Below, in pieces: positions 26,234 through 34,636 of a stretch of DNA of 48,309 nt; the stretch's first letter is position 1, and each line of letters opens with the position of its first letter. Origin of the DNA: Rhizomicrobium sp. (GTDB lineage: Bacteria; Pseudomonadota; Alphaproteobacteria; Micropepsales; Micropepsaceae); contig JARLIR010000115.1 of the NCBI GenBank assembly GCA_031291635.1, forward strand, positions 1 to 48,309, written 5' to 3'. The translations under genes and the position numbers were made by a program. The notes below the pieces were generated by a model. It did no database searches. It saw nothing but the letters and a program-made list of their open reading frames with translations, and was not told where the DNA came from.

Positions 26234-27841
26234 ACCCCGGTCAGAAGTATGAACCGGGGAAAGCTCGAAATCCGCTGTCGTCAGGGCTTTGTCAGCCGTT
26301 TCGGCCAATGCAGAGTCCGGTCCAGTAATGACGATCTCGTCGGGACTGACCAAGACCTGTCCAATCAAAGCCCGGAGCAGCCTCTTTTGGGCCGCTGGTG
26401 GTGCATTCTCCAGCCGTTCACGCAGTCGGCGGGCGGCGATTTCCGCATCCAACTCCTTGATTGGACGTATTTCGTCCTTTAATTGATGCTCCTCTGTTTC
26501 AATCAAGCGTTGTATGTGGTCGCGCTGTTCTAGCGTGGTTTGGAGCTTTTCGCGAAACAGATCACTGTCACCAACCACTCCCTCACCCAAAGCTGTAAGC
26601 AGGTTATTTGCTGCTAGCTTCAGCCGACTAAGATTCTGTCTCAGTCGTTCGAGAGCTTTCGTACTGCTTTCCAGTCCGGTCTGCCTCCGCTCACAAACTC
26701 TATCAATGACTTCTTTGACACGCTCGGCCGTCATCAATGTGTTGACGACAGCGCTGATCGCCATGTTGTCAAGTTGAGCTTCCCGGACTGTGTTCCGGGC
26801 ATTCTTGCATGTGCCTTTTTGCAGGCGATGTGCGCAGGCATAGTACCGGTAAATCGTACCGTTATGGCCAGTTCCATTCCTAATCGTCATGTTGCCACCA
26901 CAGAGGCCACACTTCGCGATTCCGGTCAGCAGGACCTGACTAGCGGTGATACGGGGCGGAGAAACGTATGGGCGTCTCTCGTGCATCGCGACTTGGACTC
27001 GCTGGAACTCTTCGGGTGTGACGAGTTGGGGCACCGGAATCCCGACCCACTCATCACGGGGTCGCATCACCTTCGCCTTCGAGTCTGTCTGGTTGTACCA
27101 GTATGTCCCGGTGTAGCCATCGTTCTTGAGCACGCCTTCAATCTGGCTTGTATAGAACGGCTTGCCTTTATACGTTTGCCCACGATCATTTAAATAGGTG
27201 ACGATTTTCTTCACACCTAACGTTCCGCTGGTGCCGTCGCCCTCAAGATAGAGCTTGAAGATCAACTTCACGACAGGACCATTTTGCGGGTGAATTTTGA
27301 GCTTGCGCTTTTTGCGCGTTCCGATGGTCTCGATGAGGTCGATTTCGTAACCGAACGGTGCTTTCGGCGCGGTCCACCATCCGTCCTTCGCACTAGCAAT
27401 CATTGTCCGCTTCACATGCTTAGAAGTTTCCTTGCTGTTTAGTTCGTCAACGATGCCCATGATGCGCCGCGTCAAGTCGGCCATTGCACCTTCGCCTAAA
27501 TCCTGAGTCACAGAAATTACCTGCACCCCGTTCTTCACGAGCCTGCGCCGAATGTATTCCTGTGCTACGTCATCGCGGTAGAAGCGCGACATGCTGTGAA
27601 CGATAATCGCGTCAAAGGGCGGCGGTTTAGATAATGCTCGTGCGATGATGGACTGGAATAGCGGTCGGTGTTCATCGCTTGTGGCAGTACCTGCTTCGCT
27701 AACGGTCTCGCAAATCTCGTAGTTGCGCTCGTTACAGTACGCTGTGCATTGCGCGATCTGATCTGGAACCGACAGGTCCTTACCGCAGAACAATGCAAGA
27801 CAATCGCGAAAGACTCTGCCGCGCGCCGCTGGGCTTCGCAA
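26171..27841 (-). CDS. Large serine recombinase, apparently lacking its catalytic-serine segment
   Basis: A 556-residue integrase-type protein. It has a resolvase-like N-terminal region (SVPDQIAQCTAYC, FDAIIVHSMSRFYRD, GVQVISVTQDLGEG), a recombinase domain (APFGYEID, LEGDGTSGTLGVKKIVTYLN), a zinc ribbon (KCGLCGGNM and later Cys residues) and a C-terminal coiled coil. The frame opens at a TTG. The usual N-terminal strand with the YxRxS catalytic serine is not seen: the sequence runs CLALFCGKDLSVPDQ, and none of the three frames upstream contains the motif. A deletion there would make the enzyme inactive. The final 20 codons and the stop are antisense to tRNA-Gln. It is at the edge of accessory DNA and divergent from the small HTH-like gene. 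Confidence 0.8.
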   Translation of the reverse strand: MRSPAARGRVFRDCLALFCGKDLSVPDQIAQCTAYCNERNYEICETVSEAGTATSDEHRPLFQSIIARALSKPPPFDAIIVHSMSRFYRDDVAQEYIRRRLVKNGVQVISVTQDLGEGAMADLTRRIMGIVDELNSKETSKHVKRTMIASAKDGWWTAPKAPFGYEIDLIETIGTRKKRKLKIHPQNGPVVKLIFKLYLEGDGTSGTLGVKKIVTYLNDRGQTYKGKPFYTSQIEGVLKNDGYTGTYWYNQTDSKAKVMRPRDEWVGIPVPQLVTPEEFQRVQVAMHERRPYVSPPRITASQVLLTGIAKCGLCGGNMTIRNGTGHNGTIYRYYACAHRLQKGTCKNARNTVREAQLDNMAISAVVNTLMTAERVKEVIDRVCERRQTGLESSTKALERLRQNLSRLKLAANNLLTALGEGVVGDSDLFREKLQTTLEQRDHIQRLIETEEHQLKDEIRPIKELDAEIAARRLRERLENAPPAAQKRLLRALIGQVLVSPDEIVITGPDSALAETADKALTTADFELSPVHTSDRGWLGDKDSNLDRQSQSLQSYR

Positions 27842-28004
27842 ACAGCCAAAAATATTTGAGTCAACATATTCAACCTCTAACGCGGCTTGAGGCTTGATTC
27901 ACTTGGCAATTAGCACGAAACAGGAACCGTTCCGTCTCATCACTGTTAACTTGTCAACCGTTACACCCGTTGCAAGAGTTGATCTGCCATGTCATATTGT
28001 GGCT

Positions 28005-28514
28005 ATGAGCACCGACACGACTACCCGTATGGCCGAACGCCGCCGCTATATTGAAACGCGGACGGCTGAGATTGAAAAAGAGACGGCTGAATTAGATAAG
28101 GAGCGTACCGCCTTGGTCGCCGAGGCAAATGAACTCGACATCGCGGAGCGCGTTTTACAGCGCTACAGCGAGGCCCCAGTTGTTGGCGGGACGGTCTACC
28201 GGGCATCACTTCAGGAAATGGAGACCGGTGTGTTGGACCACGATTTGGCGGAAGATCTTACGCTGCCACAAATGGTCTTCAAGATTTTAGAAGATGCGAA
28301 AGAAGCAGGGCGCAAAGGCTTAGATAGCTCTGAAATCGTTGCAACGATTCAGCGGAGATGGAAGCCCCATTTTACCGCTGACAACGTCCGACCGACCCTG
28401 TGGCGCATGGTCAAGAAGGAAGGGCGCCTTAGAAAACGCGGCAAAATATATTCTATGCCGCCCAGTTCGCCGGAAGGTGAAACGGAGCCCGTGGGGGGCT
28501 CCGCTCGCAACTAA
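28005..28514 (+). CDS. Coiled-coil and winged-helix-like protein, island cargo
   Basis: A 169-residue protein not assigned to a named family. Residues about 8-55 are a charged coiled coil (ETRTAEIEKETAELDKERT). Residues about 85-150 look like a winged helix: a helix with TLPQMVFKILEDA, a LDSSEIVATIQRRW recognition-type helix, FTADNVRPTLWRMVKKEG and a basic wing ending RLRKRGKIYSM. DNA binding is therefore likely. The ATG at 28005 was chosen because the upstream open frame looks non-coding; the ribosome site is weak. It is divergent from the serine recombinase and may be a regulator carried by the same element. Confidence 0.6.
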   Translation: MSTDTTTRMAERRRYIETRTAEIEKETAELDKERTALVAEANELDIAERVLQRYSEAPVVGGTVYRASLQEMETGVLDHDLAEDLTLPQMVFKILEDAKEAGRKGLDSSEIVATIQRRWKPHFTADNVRPTLWRMVKKEGRLRKRGKIYSMPPSSPEGETEPVGGSARN

Positions 28515-29104
28515 CCTATTGGAAAGTATAGTAGATTCCCGGCAAGGAATCTCGAAAGGCAGGTGGTACATGACAACACAATAGACGCCGTCCCCACAGG
28601 CTTTCTGCGCCCAAGTCGAAAGGCTTGGGCGCAATGCTGTTTAGCAGGATCGCGACAAAAATGGAATCCCATTCAAACCAAATTACTATGCTCGACCGTT
28701 ACCTCGCGCGCCCAGCTTAAGAGTGATGGGCAACACTACTTAGAATCTGCACATCTCAGGCGCTGGCGTCTTGCTGCGACAACCTGCCCACATTTCTTGG
28801 CAAGTGCTTGAGATTCCTCAAGCGACCGGGAAGCCCAGGCCACGCTAGCGTTAATTGCACCGGGAGACCAAGGAATCCGAAGTTCCCAGTTCATAGTTTC
28901 ATCCTGCTGGGCCAGCCAATCCTTTGCTGCCGCGCAGCGAGGGGACGGGTTACGCCCAGCACCTGACTTGCCCTGGCCGCCGCTTGGCGCGGTGCGGTGT
29001 GCTGTCCAAATTGCCATTCGAATACCGCAAGTTTGCTGTAAGTATTTGAACTACAACGAAAATCGTTCTATGACACAAAACTGTGTCCCCGGCTCGGACA
29101 CCGG

Positions 29105-29119
29105 CAAGATAATTGTTCG
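29105..29119 (+). repeat. Dispersed 15-bp repeat, copy B
   Basis: CAAGATAATTGTTCG, followed by CCGAA. Identical to copies at 257-271 (minus) and 29146-29160. Confidence 0.65.
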
Positions 29120-29145
29120 CCGAAAAAGCGACCGGGCCGCTTCCG

Positions 29146-29160
29146 CAAGATAATTGTTCG
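29146..29160 (+). repeat. Dispersed 15-bp repeat, copy C
   Basis: CAAGATAATTGTTCG, 41 bp after copy B in the same orientation, followed by GACAAAAATTAG. It lies about 155 bp before the DNA polymerase IV start. Confidence 0.65.
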
Positions 29161-29315
29161 GACAAAAATTAGAGGGGAGAGACCCGCGCCGCAGCGGGCC
29201 ATGCCGTCTTGCGCGCTTCACACTGTCAAACAGCCGCTTTGATGTGGGGAGCGGCGGGGCGGGGTTCAAGAGGCTGTGTTACAAAGTCTGCGCCCTTCAC
29301 GACTCTCCCGCTCCC

Positions 29316-30395
29316 ATGTCTTTGCAACGCAAAATCATCCATATCGACATGGACGCCTATTACGCCTCGGTGGAGCAGCGTGACCGGCCGGAGCTGGCGG
29401 GCAAGCCGGTGGCGGTGGGCTATCCCTACACGCGCGGCGTGGTGGCGGCAGCCAGTTACGAGGCGCGCAAATTCGGCGTGCGCTCGGCCATGCCCTCGAC
29501 CACGGCGCTGCGCAAATGCCCGCAGCTGATTTTTGTGGCGCCGCGCTTTGAGGTCTATCGCGCCGTGTCGCGCCAGATCCGCGCCATCTTTTTGCAATAC
29601 ACCGCGCTGGTGGAGCCCTTGTCGCTGGACGAGGCCTATCTCGATGTCACCGAGAATTTGCGCCGCGTCGCCAGCGCCTCGGAGACGGCGCAGGAAATCC
29701 GCGCCCGCATCTTCGAATGGACCGGGCTGACGGCCTCGGCCGGCATCTCCTACAACAAGTTTCTCGCCAAGCTGGCCTCGGACTACAAAAAACCCAATGG
29801 ACAATATGTCGTGACCCCCGCGATGGGGCCGGCCTTTGTCGAAGCTTTGGAGGTCGGCAAGTTTCACGGCGTTGGGCCGGTCACCGCCGAGAAGATGAAC
29901 AGACTGGGGATTTTCACGGGCGCCGATCTGAAAGCCCGAAGCCTGGAATTTCTGGTCAAGCAATTCGGCAAATCGGGCCCTTGGTATTACGCCATTGCGC
30001 GCGGCGAAGACGACCGCCCGGTGGAACCCGATAGGCCGCGGAAATCCTCCGGCTCCGAATCCACCTTCGGCGAAGATGTCACCGACCCTGCCGCCGTCGA
30101 GCAGGCCGTGCTGGAACAAGCCAATGAAGTCTGGGCGTGGTGCGAGAAGGCACAGATGTTCGGCGCCACGGTGACGGTGAAGCTGAAATATGCCGACTTC
30201 CGCCAACTGACCCGCTCGCGCACCCAAGCCCATCTGGTGACGCGGCAAGACGAACTGAACGACATCGCCCTGGGCCTGACCCGCAGCATCTACCCGCTGG
30301 AAAACGGCGTGCGCCTGGTGGGCGTGACGGTCTCGCATTTCCCCGATGAGGACGAACGCGAAGAAACGGGCCAGCTGGATTTCGATTTTGGGTGA
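29316..30395 (+). CDS. dinB: DNA polymerase IV (Y-family)
   Basis: A 359-residue translesion polymerase. HIDMDAYYASVEQRD near the N-terminus and PLSLDEAYLDVT near residue 105 hold the catalytic carboxylates. SAGISYNKFLAKLASDYKKP and the helix-hairpin-helix VGKFHGVGPVTAEKMNRLGI follow. The C-terminus (GQLDFDFG) resembles a sliding-clamp binding peptide. Normal length. The start at 29316 was chosen because the protein begins MSLQRKIIHIDMDAYY as usual; the open frame upstream is not conserved sequence. It faces the HEPN-like gene tail to tail. Confidence 0.93.
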   Translation: MSLQRKIIHIDMDAYYASVEQRDRPELAGKPVAVGYPYTRGVVAAASYEARKFGVRSAMPSTTALRKCPQLIFVAPRFEVYRAVSRQIRAIFLQYTALVEPLSLDEAYLDVTENLRRVASASETAQEIRARIFEWTGLTASAGISYNKFLAKLASDYKKPNGQYVVTPAMGPAFVEALEVGKFHGVGPVTAEKMNRLGIFTGADLKARSLEFLVKQFGKSGPWYYAIARGEDDRPVEPDRPRKSSGSESTFGEDVTDPAAVEQAVLEQANEVWAWCEKAQMFGATVTVKLKYADFRQLTRSRTQAHLVTRQDELNDIALGLTRSIYPLENGVRLVGVTVSHFPDEDEREETGQLDFDFG

Positions 30396-30447
30396 AACCA
30401 TGCCGCACGTCATCACCGCTCCTGACGTTTCTGGCTTCATTTTCCCG

Positions 30448-31242
30448 CTAGGGGAGCAACGGTACGTAGGATGGGGCTGTGCATCGACTGGCCGCGATAC
30501 GTCTATGCACTTTTGCGAGAGGAAAATTGAGGCAAGCGAGCAATTCTTCTGCGGCAGAATATAGGTCTGAAAAACCGGCGTATGAGCGGTGGTGATATAC
30601 GGTATTCCTTGCCACCCGCACGCGTTCAAATCGGCTACTGAAATCGGCCCAAGAGAACTTCTTGCCGCGTAGCACGAAACATCCCCCAAAAATGGACCAG
30701 TGCTTTTCAATAAGCGCGCTCAAATGTGAAAGTGGAACTTGTTCCAGTAGGTCATAGCCATTGTTGATCTGCGCTGGGTTAGTTTTCTTCTCGTATAGAC
30801 TGGATACAAGAAAATAGACGGATTTTGCGGCGTCTGCAGTGATTAATACGCCCCCAACAGTCTTCACAGACTTGGGATTCGCTTCTCCTCTCCTGACCAA
30901 TTCGCTGAATGGTAGCCACCACTTCGCCTCTTGATAGTGAGCCTCCAACCTGACCGCCACTGTCGAGCGCATCGCCGTTTCGAAGGAATGGAATAGAGGA
31001 AATAATTGGGCGTGCTCAGCCACTTTTCTATTGTAGACACGGTAGATGGCGTCTCTCCAGTCCCGAGCCCGTCCGCTAGCAACCGGATTGGTCGCTCTAA
31101 TTTCCAGGAGCGATGCGCGCATTAACGATGGACTAACCATGCACAAATCGGCCTCAAACTGCTCAATTTCTGCTGCGGTCGGCGTAAAATTCATATTGAA
31201 CTCAAAGAGTTCTTTCAAAAGGCTCCAGCAGGTATCGGCCAT
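30448..31242 (-). CDS. HEPN-like protein, possible RNase of a defence or toxin system
   Basis: A 264-residue mostly helical protein, not firmly assigned. It resembles Abi/Swt1-type proteins: HAQLFPLFHSFETAMRSTVAVRLE near residues 77-100 is a typical first helix pair. Near the C-terminus is RNTVYHHR (Arg212, His217), an RX4-6H motif of HEPN RNases. Base composition looks more AT-rich than the neighbouring metabolic genes, which suggests transfer. The start has a GGGGGGAA site. A perfect inverted repeat lies 27-46 bp upstream, likely an operator. No partner nucleotidyltransferase is adjacent. It sits between dinB and an orphan antitoxin-like gene. Confidence 0.55.
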   Translation of the reverse strand: MADTCWSLLKELFEFNMNFTPTAAEIEQFEADLCMVSPSLMRASLLEIRATNPVASGRARDWRDAIYRVYNRKVAEHAQLFPLFHSFETAMRSTVAVRLEAHYQEAKWWLPFSELVRRGEANPKSVKTVGGVLITADAAKSVYFLVSSLYEKKTNPAQINNGYDLLEQVPLSHLSALIEKHWSIFGGCFVLRGKKFSWADFSSRFERVRVARNTVYHHRSYAGFSDLYSAAEELLACLNFPLAKVHRRIAASRCTAPSYVPLLP

Positions 31243-31268
31243 GGTTCCCCCCGATTTTCAAACGTGAT

Positions 31269-31288
31269 TATTGACACTAACGTCAATA
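31269..31288 (-). promoter_or_regulatory. Perfect inverted repeat upstream of HEPN-like gene
   Basis: TATTGAC - 6 bp - GTCAATA, perfect 7-bp arms. It lies 27 bp before the start codon and may overlap the promoter, so autoregulation is plausible. Confidence 0.55.
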
Positions 31289-31376
31289 GGCGCTAAGCAA
31301 ACAATCACTCCGGTAGTGATGGCCCGTCCGGGACATTTCCTTAATCGGCGCTGCTTGAGTCTAAACTCACTAATTC

Positions 31377-31413
31377 AACGGTCGTCTCAGAAATGAGGCG
31401 GCCGTTTTGTTTG
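31377..31413 (+). terminator. Terminator-like hairpin
   Basis: A 13-bp stem with G-T wobbles (AACGGTCGTCTCA / TGAGGCGGCCGTT) and a GAAA loop, followed on the plus strand by TTGTTTGCT. No plus-strand gene is recognised just before it; on the minus strand it lies past the HTH gene and may serve that side without a T run. Confidence 0.5.
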
Positions 31414-31545
31414 CTGGCTTTGCTAGCGATGTCACGCGAGTTTGGTAGAAAGGAGTCGCACATTCTGCTCTCCGAAAAAACTCCATACGATACGAAGGTG
31501 GTGCGCGAAAACAGAGTTAGATAAGACTCGACCGCATCATTCCCG

Positions 31546-31860
31546 CTACATTTTGCGTTCCTCCACTGACACACGCACTTCGCGTCCAAGCCGCTGCAAA
31601 ATCGTCATCAGCCGGTCCACCGTGAACCGTTTGAGGTCTGCCTGACGTATGCGAGAGAAGTCGGCGGCGGCGGTGCCGGTGAGGTTTTCGGCCTTGCGCA
31701 CCGTCAGGCCCATCTCGTTCAGCGCTTTGATGATCTGCGCAGCGAGGACAGCTTTTAACTGAAGCAGCGCGGCATCCGGCTGGCCGAAATCGGCAAAGAC
31801 ATTGCCGCTGCCTTTGACGATTTCGAGCTTCTCGGTTGTGCGTTTGGATGCCGCCGCCAT
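31546..31860 (-). CDS. XRE-type helix-turn-helix protein, antitoxin-like, without toxin partner
   Basis: A 104-residue protein. Residues about 35-95 form a helix-turn-helix of the HigA2/HTH_37 kind: LKAVLAAQIIKALNEMGLTVR, KAENLTGTAAADFSRIRQ, LKRFTVDRLMTILQRLGREV. Such proteins usually pair with a RelE/HigB toxin encoded just upstream; here the gene upstream is the UroD-type methyltransferase, 9 bp away, and no toxin gene was found. AAGGA gives a good ribosome site. It may be an orphan regulator of the neighbouring operon or a remnant of a toxin-antitoxin pair. Confidence 0.75.
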   Translation of the reverse strand: MAAASKRTTEKLEIVKGSGNVFADFGQPDAALLQLKAVLAAQIIKALNEMGLTVRKAENLTGTAAADFSRIRQADLKRFTVDRLMTILQRLGREVRVSVEERKM

Positions 31861-31869
31861 GCTTTCCTT

Positions 31870-32892
31870 TTATCCCACCGCCTCAATAAAGGCCCGCAGA
31901 TTTTCTGTTGTCACCCCGGGCGGCATGCCACCGGCGCAGGAGGGCAGCAGGCGGGGATGGTTGGTGGTGTCGGCCAGCATCTTTTTCACGGCGGCGCGGA
32001 CCTCGTCGGGCGTGCCGCTGGCCAGCACATCGCGCGGCGGGATGCTGCCCAGGATGGTCATGCAATTGTCGGTAACGCGGTGCAATTCGTTGACGCTCAT
32101 CTGGATGCCGGGGTTGTACAAATTGATCCCCGCATCGGGATAATACTTCACCGATTGGCGGCAATCGGCATCGTTGTGGAACAGCTTCACCGCCACCGGC
32201 ACATCGAACAGCTCTTTCAAATACGGGAAAGCGAATTCCTTAAAATCGTCTTCGCCGACGAAGCCGACGATGTCGTCCAGCACCAGCATGCCGTCGATGG
32301 AATCAATCGCGTCGCGTTGGCGCGCATGCCAGTCGATCAGGAAATCGGTGATGACGCGCAAGAAGCGATGCGTCTTCTCCGGATCGGTGGCCAGCATCAT
32401 CAGGAATTCAGTGGTCCCCATCAGGAAGCTGGCGATATTCAGCGGCCCGCGCGAAACGGAAAACTTGATCTGGTGCCCCATGGCTTCGATGCGACCACGA
32501 TTGCGCACCAGCCGGTTCAGCATGAAGGGCAAGAGCCCATCGGTGGTCACATCCGGTTTCAGGTTATTGTCGACATCGTCTTCGCTGAGGATGATCTTCT
32601 CGGCGAAGGGAAACTCGTTTTCGGGGAACTGACATTTGCTGCCAAAGGCCGAGGGCTCGGTGCACATGCCGAATTCCGACCAGAAGCCGGGCAGGAAAAT
32701 GCATTCGGGAAAGGTCTCGATCGCCTTCTTGTTGGCCTGGAACCAAACCTCGTCACTTTGGAAATATTCCAGAATGCTGACGCCATACCAGTTCGGCAGC
32801 CACGGGCAATCGATGATAAAGCCAATCGGCAAAGGTGTTTTTGCTTCGCCGCGGATCGCCGCCAGAAGTTCTGCCCAATGCTGTTCGGTCAT
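31870..32892 (-). CDS. UroD-family corrinoid methyltransferase
   Basis: A 340-residue TIM-barrel protein of the uroporphyrinogen decarboxylase superfamily. In this context it is a methyl-transfer enzyme of the MtaA/MtbA/CmuA type rather than a haem enzyme. Zinc ligands are probably His239 and Cys244 (LFHNDADC) with a late Cys in PSCAGGMPPG; family proteins use His-Cys-Cys to activate a thiol. LVLDDIVGFVGEDDFKEFAFPYL is typical of the barrel. It would pass a methyl group to or from the corrinoid protein encoded at 36090. It is divergent from the homocysteine methyltransferase-like operon. The methyl donor or acceptor is not known. Confidence 0.82.
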   Translation of the reverse strand: MTEQHWAELLAAIRGEAKTPLPIGFIIDCPWLPNWYGVSILEYFQSDEVWFQANKKAIETFPECIFLPGFWSEFGMCTEPSAFGSKCQFPENEFPFAEKIILSEDDVDNNLKPDVTTDGLLPFMLNRLVRNRGRIEAMGHQIKFSVSRGPLNIASFLMGTTEFLMMLATDPEKTHRFLRVITDFLIDWHARQRDAIDSIDGMLVLDDIVGFVGEDDFKEFAFPYLKELFDVPVAVKLFHNDADCRQSVKYYPDAGINLYNPGIQMSVNELHRVTDNCMTILGSIPPRDVLASGTPDEVRAAVKKMLADTTNHPRLLPSCAGGMPPGVTTENLRAFIEAVG

Positions 32893-33020
32893 GTTGGCCT
32901 CCCATAATGTTGGGCGTGACGATCATGCCGCGCCCGGCACAAAAACAGTCCGTGAATTGTCGCGGCAGCTGTGACAGCATCCGCGAACCGTTTCGACCCC
33001 TCACAATGATAGGCGCTCGC

Positions 33021-33902
33021 ATGCATCCGCTCCTTCAGACTTTATGCGGCCATGGCCCCGTGCTCACCGATGGTGCTTGGGGCACCGAGTTGCAGGCACG
33101 CGGCCTCGCGCCAGGTGAGACGCCGGATTTGTGGAATCTCAGCCACCCCGAAGCGGTGCAAACGGTGGCGCAGGCTTATGTCGAGGCCGGATCGCAGATC
33201 ATTCTGACCAACACCTTTGGCGCCAATCGATTTCGCTTGGCCGATTGTGATGCGGCCGAGCAAGTGGCGGTGATCAACCAGGCGGGCGTGGCCTTGTCGA
33301 AAGCGGCGGCGGGTAACGACGCGCTGGTCTTTGCCTCCATCGGCCCTAGCGGCAAGCTGATTATGAGCGGCGATGTCACCGAAGACGAACTCAGCGAAGC
33401 CTTTGTCGAGCAGGCTGAGGCTTTGGCGGCGGGTGGCGCCGATGGGCTGGTGATCGAGACCATGCAGGATATCGCGGAAGCCACGCTTGCCATCGCGGCG
33501 GCCAAAGCCACCGGCCTGCCGGTGGTCGCCAGCATGGTGTTCGATTCGGGAAAGCATTTCGATCGCACCATGATGGGCGCGACGCCGGAACAAGTGGCGG
33601 CCGGGCTGATCGCAGCAGGGGCTGATGTCATTGGCGCCAATTGCGGCCAAGGCATCGCTGGTTTCGTCGCCATTTGCGCCCGCTTGCAAGCGGCTGCCGA
33701 AGGCCGTCCGGTGTGGATCAAGGCCAATGCCGGTTTGCCTCAGATGCAGGATGGCAAAGCCGTTTATGCTATGGGCGCGGCGGAATTTGCCGACATCGTT
33801 CCAGCTGTGCTGGCGGCGGGGGCGACCTTTATCGGCGGCTGTTGCGGCACCTCGCCGGCTTTCATCCGCGCCACCCACGCCATGTTGCACGCCGGAAAAT
33901 GA
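33021..33902 (+). CDS. Homocysteine S-methyltransferase family protein
   Basis: A 293-residue zinc barrel protein like the N-terminal domain of MetH or betaine-homocysteine methyltransferase. Zinc ligands are Cys208 (GANCGQG) and Cys274-Cys275 (GGCCGTSP). TDGAWGTELQARGL and ILTNTFGANRFRL are family motifs. It would methylate homocysteine or another thiol, perhaps with the methyl-corrinoid protein as donor. The start at 33021 has an AGGCG site; an ATG at 33006 is an alternative. Its stop overlaps the next start as ATGA, so translation with the DUF1638 gene is coupled. Confidence 0.87.
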   Translation: MHPLLQTLCGHGPVLTDGAWGTELQARGLAPGETPDLWNLSHPEAVQTVAQAYVEAGSQIILTNTFGANRFRLADCDAAEQVAVINQAGVALSKAAAGNDALVFASIGPSGKLIMSGDVTEDELSEAFVEQAEALAAGGADGLVIETMQDIAEATLAIAAAKATGLPVVASMVFDSGKHFDRTMMGATPEQVAAGLIAAGADVIGANCGQGIAGFVAICARLQAAAEGRPVWIKANAGLPQMQDGKAVYAMGAAEFADIVPAVLAAGATFIGGCCGTSPAFIRATHAMLHAGK

Positions 33903-34636
33903 AACGGCTGACGGTCATCGCTTGTGCCAGTCTGCGGCGGGAGCTGGAGCTGCTGGCGGCAGAAGCTGGCCCAGCGATCCGTTTTCAGCACCTGGATATG
34001 GGATTGCATCAGCGCTCTGCCGAGGCGCTGCATGCCGCGCTGCAGGCTGCCATTGATGCCTCTGAGGATGACGCCGTGGCGCTGGCTTATGGCCTGTGCA
34101 ATCGCGGTGTTATCGGCTTGCGGGCGCGCAAAGTGCCGGTGGTGGTGCCGCGGGCGCATGATTGCATCGGCCTCTTGCTCGGCAGCAGCGCGCGTTATTT
34201 GCAGGAGCTTGAGGGCGCGCCAGGAACCTATTTCCAGAGTGCGGGCTGGCTTGATCAGGCGCCCACCGATAGCGCCATCCGGCAGCCGGATTTCACCTTT
34301 GGCCCCAACAGCAATGTGACGCGTGAACGCTTGGTCGAGCGTTATGGCGAAGACAATGCCGATTATTTGCTCGGCAAGTTCGAAGACTTCACCCAGCATT
34401 ATGAGCGCCTCGCTTACATCGCCACGCCCGCGCCGGAAGCCGCCTTTTGGCAGGCGGCAGCGCAATCCCTCGCCGACCGCCGTCAGTGGCGCTTTGAGCG
34501 GCTGGAGGGTGATTTGGGCTGGCTGCGGCGGCTGCTGAATGGGGATTGGAATAGCCGCGAGTTCGTCACCCTGGCGCCCGGCGAGCGTCTCGCTTTGACT
34601 TGTGACGAACGCTTGATCGCGGCGGAACCAGGATGA
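33899..34636 (+). CDS. DUF1638 family protein
   Basis: A 245-residue cytoplasmic protein of the DUF1638 family, which often accompanies corrinoid methyltransferase genes. It starts MKRLTVIACASLRRELELL, and ALAYGLCNRGVIGLRARKVPVV, RAHDCIGLLLGSSARY and YFQSAGWLDQAP are typical. Function is unknown; the conserved Cys and His residues could bind a metal or thiol. It sits between the homocysteine methyltransferase-like and RACo genes with ATGA overlaps at both ends, so the three are strictly coupled. Confidence 0.8.
   Translation: MKRLTVIACASLRRELELLAAEAGPAIRFQHLDMGLHQRSAEALHAALQAAIDASEDDAVALAYGLCNRGVIGLRARKVPVVVPRAHDCIGLLLGSSARYLQELEGAPGTYFQSAGWLDQAPTDSAIRQPDFTFGPNSNVTRERLVERYGEDNADYLLGKFEDFTQHYERLAYIATPAPEAAFWQAAAQSLADRRQWRFERLEGDLGWLRRLLNGDWNSREFVTLAPGERLALTCDERLIAAEPG

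Larger units (their letters stand above)
28515..29315. other. 801-bp gene-poor stretch
   Basis: No convincing gene was found. It holds a perfect 10-bp hairpin (TGCGCCCAAG / CTTGGGCGCA, 28606-28633) without a T run and two copies of the dispersed 15-bp repeat at 29105 and 29146. It may contain the far boundary of the element at tRNA-Gln, but no copy of the tRNA 3' end was found here. Confidence 0.5.
31243..31545. other. 303-bp intergenic stretch with operator and hairpin
   Basis: Contains the inverted repeat at 31269-31288 and a terminator-like hairpin at 31377-31413. An 82-codon minus-strand frame in it has no recognisable protein or good ribosome site and was left out. Confidence 0.5.

Noticed and set aside
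28515-29150. The other attachment site, as a copy of the tRNA-Gln 3' end
   Set aside because: The stretch GTTCGAATCCTTGTCCCCCA was searched for by eye in this area and was not found. The right boundary of the element is undetermined.
29226-30710. A 494-codon minus-strand frame over dinB
   Set aside because: It is the antisense of a clear DNA polymerase IV gene and has no recognisable motifs.
31341-31589. An 82-codon minus-strand frame
   Set aside because: No good ribosome site or family resemblance, and it overlaps the terminator-like hairpin and the start of the HTH gene's downstream end.
32893-33020. A cobalamin riboswitch before the corrinoid genes
   Set aside because: The conserved box and stem pattern was not seen in either divergent direction; the spacer is only 128 bp.
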